Assembly: GCA_020351855.1 (NCBI GenBank) | Contig: CP070670.1 | Coordinates: 2,515,550-2,571,485, forward strand | Length of the DNA: 55,936 bases | Source of the DNA: Gemmatimonadota bacterium | GTDB lineage: Bacteria > Gemmatimonadota > Gemmatimonadetes > Palauibacterales > Palauibacteraceae | Direction of reading: 5' to 3' | Shown here: positions 53,959-55,936 of the stretch, in pieces | Layout of the letters: every line of letters begins with the position of its first letter | Numbering within the stretch: the first letter of the stretch is position 1 | Translations under genes and position numbers: made by a program | The notes under the pieces: model-generated | The model's input: the letters and a program-made list of their open reading frames with translations, nothing else | Databases searched by the model: none | What the model was told of the DNA's origin: nothing

Positions 53959-55155
53959 TCAGAAGAAAAGGGCGAGCGACGCGAAGACGGTCGCCGGGAC
54001 GATGCCGAACTCCGATGGAAGCGGGTCATCCGGCCGGGCGTCGCCGTTCCCGAGGCCCAGAAAGATGCCTCCCTGTGCCGTCGCCTCGTTCGTGAGCGAG
54101 TAGCGGATCCCGGGAGTCAAAAGGGCGCTCAGATCGTTCAGGCTCCAGAGGACGAGGAGCTGCGCGGAAAGGAGCGGATGGAGGTCATAGGAGCCCTGCC
54201 AGACCGTGACGTCGGCGCTCAGCACCTGAAGCTCGCCACGGGCGAACGGCGCCGAGCGCACGACGCCTTCCAGCTCGTCCGCGCTGGAGGCGCCGAAGCC
54301 GTCGTGCTGGTACTCGAAGACGAGGTACAGATCCCGACCGAGCGCCTCGACGCGGCTGTCGATTCCCACGGTGCCGCGCACGGCGATGCCGGATTCTTCG
54401 CGTAGCTGGATCTCGCCCCGAACGGCCGCGGCGCCGACACCTCCGGAAGCGGCCAGGCTGAACGCAAGATCGTCGTACAGCAGTCCGGCGTATCCGGAGA
54501 GCTCCCAGGTCGAGAGCACTCCCCTGTAGCGGCCGAGCACGCTCAGCGCGTTGCCGAAGGCGAAGGCGGCCGGCCGGACCACGATCTCGGCCTCACTGAG
54601 CGGTCCGGGGAATACCCTCAGCCGTGCGGCGTCCACGCCGCCCCGATACTCCCGGAACGGATCGGCCGGGTCGAAGGGCACGAACGGATCGGCCGGAGTG
54701 AGAAGGAGGGTGGTGGCCCAGGAAATCGTCTGGCGGCCGACGGTCGCGGCCAGCACATCGCCGGCTGCCGCGGTCAGGTTGAGCCGGTCGAAACGGTGGG
54801 TCCAGCGCAGGTTCTCGTCGTCCTCGATCACCCACTGGAGGTCCAGCCACTCACCTCCGGCAGGGGCGATCGCTCCGGGCACGCCAAATCCCACCCCGCC
54901 GCCGGCGGACGCGCTCCAGGCGATGAGCTGCTCGTAAGCCATGTCGAAGGCCACCGGACCGAGGCTCGGATCGGCCATCAGGCGGAGGCGCTGAGAATCG
55001 GCGAAGCCTCCCGGACCGAAGGAGCTCGCATCGCTCCACAGCGGAACGTTCAGGTAGTAGCCGCTCAGCCAGGGCAGCGGGATCTGCGCCCCGACCTGCG
55101 ATGGGGTGAGCAGCAGCGCCGGCAGGAGGAGCGCTGCGGCCAGCGGTCGGGTCAA
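53959..55155 (-). CDS. Exported beta-barrel protein coupled to an ABC ATPase
   Basis: 398 residues with a TTG start that overlaps the TGA of the ABC gene. Signal peptide about MTRPLAAALLLPALLLTPSQ, cleaved near VGAQ. The mature part alternates hydrophobic and polar residues throughout and ends in VFASLALFF, a typical outer-membrane barrel terminus. Internal LRWTHRFDRLNLTAAAGDVL and FREYRGGVDAARLRVFPG look like strand-turn-strand units. I cannot name the family. Coupling to a LolD/MacB-like ATPase suggests an export or lipid-trafficking role (inference). Confidence 0.7.
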   Translation of the reverse strand: MTRPLAAALLLPALLLTPSQVGAQIPLPWLSGYYLNVPLWSDASSFGPGGFADSQRLRLMADPSLGPVAFDMAYEQLIAWSASAGGGVGFGVPGAIAPAGGEWLDLQWVIEDDENLRWTHRFDRLNLTAAAGDVLAATVGRQTISWATTLLLTPADPFVPFDPADPFREYRGGVDAARLRVFPGPLSEAEIVVRPAAFAFGNALSVLGRYRGVLSTWELSGYAGLLYDDLAFSLAASGGVGAAAVRGEIQLREESGIAVRGTVGIDSRVEALGRDLYLVFEYQHDGFGASSADELEGVVRSAPFARGELQVLSADVTVWQGSYDLHPLLSAQLLVLWSLNDLSALLTPGIRYSLTNEATAQGGIFLGLGNGDARPDDPLPSEFGIVPATVFASLALFF

Positions 55156-55895
55156 CGGTCGGACTCGGCGGTCGGCTCGGGAGAGAGCCGGCTCCCATCC
55201 GCCGCGCGGCGCACGCCCTCGTTCAGCAGCTCATCCGAGACGATCCGGCCATCCACGAGCCGGATCAGCCGTCTCGCCCGCTCCATCACCTGCGGGTCGT
55301 GCGTGGCGAAGACGAAGGTGGTCAACAGCTCTCGATTCAGCTCCTGCATCATGTCGAGCAGCGATGCGCTCGTTTCGGTGTCCACGTTGGCCGTCGGTTC
55401 GTCGGCCAGGACCAGGGCGGGGCGCGAGGCCACGGCCCGAATGATCGCCACTCGCTGCTGCTGTCCGCCGGAGAGCTTGCCGGGGCGCCTGTCCTCCAGG
55501 CCGGTGAGACCGGTCCGCTCGAAGAGCTCGTGCACGCGGGCCCGACGCTCGGTCTCCTCGATCCCCAGCATCAGGAGGGGGAGCTCGGCGTTCTCGAACG
55601 CGGTGAGGACCGGCAGGAGGTTGTAGGCCTGAAAGACGAAGCCCACCTTCTCCAGGCGCAGGCGGGCAAGCTGTCGAGCGGACAGCGCCGCGAGGTCTCG
55701 CCCCGCCACGCGTACCGCTCCTCCGGTCGGCCCGGTGAGACCGCCGATCAGATTGAGCAGGGTCGTTTTCCCGGAGCCGGACGGCCCGGCCAGCGCCACG
55801 AACTCGCCCGGCTGGATCGAGAGGGTCACGCCGCGCACGGCCTGTACCTCTTCCGGTTCCTGCTCGAACACCTTCCAGACCTCATCCGTGCGCAC
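55152..55895 (-). CDS. ABC transporter ATP-binding protein, LolD/MacB-like (5' end uncertain)
   Basis: 247 residues from the GTG at 55895. The frame stays open to the right edge of the window, so the true start may lie outside. Walker A is GPSGSGKTT, the Q-loop FVFQAYNLLPVLTAFEN, signature LSGGQQQRVAI, Walker B ALVLADEPTANVD and the switch His in FATHDP. The DLAALSARQLARLRLEKVGF segment is that of the LolD/MacB/FtsE group, which powers transport of lipoproteins or exported compounds, partnered by a permease not seen here. Confidence 0.9.
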   Translation of the reverse strand: MRTDEVWKVFEQEPEEVQAVRGVTLSIQPGEFVALAGPSGSGKTTLLNLIGGLTGPTGGAVRVAGRDLAALSARQLARLRLEKVGFVFQAYNLLPVLTAFENAELPLLMLGIEETERRARVHELFERTGLTGLEDRRPGKLSGGQQQRVAIIRAVASRPALVLADEPTANVDTETSASLLDMMQELNRELLTTFVFATHDPQVMERARRLIRLVDGRIVSDELLNEGVRRAADGSRLSPEPTAESDR

Positions 55896-55936
55896 CGCGG
55901 CGCCCGTTGCGCGGGCGTTGCCGCCACCCTCGCTGC

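Overview
The window is a dense, high-GC bacterial chromosome segment with no tRNA, rRNA, insertion sequence, phage gene or CRISPR array that I could recognise. Signal-peptide beta-barrel proteins ending in aromatic residues and several lipoproteins point to a diderm. The mix of short-form glucan phosphorylase, aromatic carotenoid genes and many exported proteins of unknown role suggests Gemmatimonadota or a related phylum; that placement is inference. Starts are often GTG or TTG, and most operons use ATGA, GTGA or TGATG overlaps, which implies translational coupling.

Layout. 1-2432: the start of a Tat-exported protein coupled to a GMC flavin oxidoreductase, then a cupin related to 2,4'-dihydroxyacetophenone dioxygenase. 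2577-5393: an inverted repeat in a divergent promoter region and an 887-residue protein made of two fused tyrosine phenol-lyase/tryptophanase domains. 5390-10634: DoxX, a CDF-like transporter, two outer-membrane-type proteins, a membrane protein and a DUF983 protein. 10649-23064: eight minus-strand genes forming a version of the ygeW/ygeY/ssnA/hyuA/ygfK/xdhD purine (urate/xanthine) degradation cluster. 23238-34818: a beta-barrel, a hemolysin III homolog, the glycogen block glgP, glgB, glgA plus a GH57/DUF3536 enzyme, and two small unknown genes.

34930-42747: a tightly packed carotenoid operon (crtY, crtE, crtI, crtB, methyltransferase, crtU, Rieske protein) that should produce an aromatic carotenoid of the isorenieratene type. 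42789-48531: a DUF819 membrane protein, a SIMPL protein, a sirtuin strikingly like SIRT4, and an isoquinoline 1-oxidoreductase-like molybdenum hydroxylase pair. 48559-50413: an ECF sigma/anti-sigma pair flanked on both sides by Spy/LTXXQ-like exported proteins. 50610-55936: lipoproteins, a Bcp peroxiredoxin, an SDR, exported proteins, a barrel, and the ATPase of an ABC exporter at the right edge.

Most interesting points: (1) in the fused phenol-lyase, the N-terminal half keeps the tyrosines that family members donate across the dimer interface while the C-terminal half keeps the PLP lysine and substrate-binding residues, so the protein looks like a covalent dimer with one active site; (2) the purine cluster has a shortened YgfK without its NADPH/FAD module, no separate FAD subunit for the hydroxylase, and two other fold-type II PLP enzymes where YgeX would be expected.
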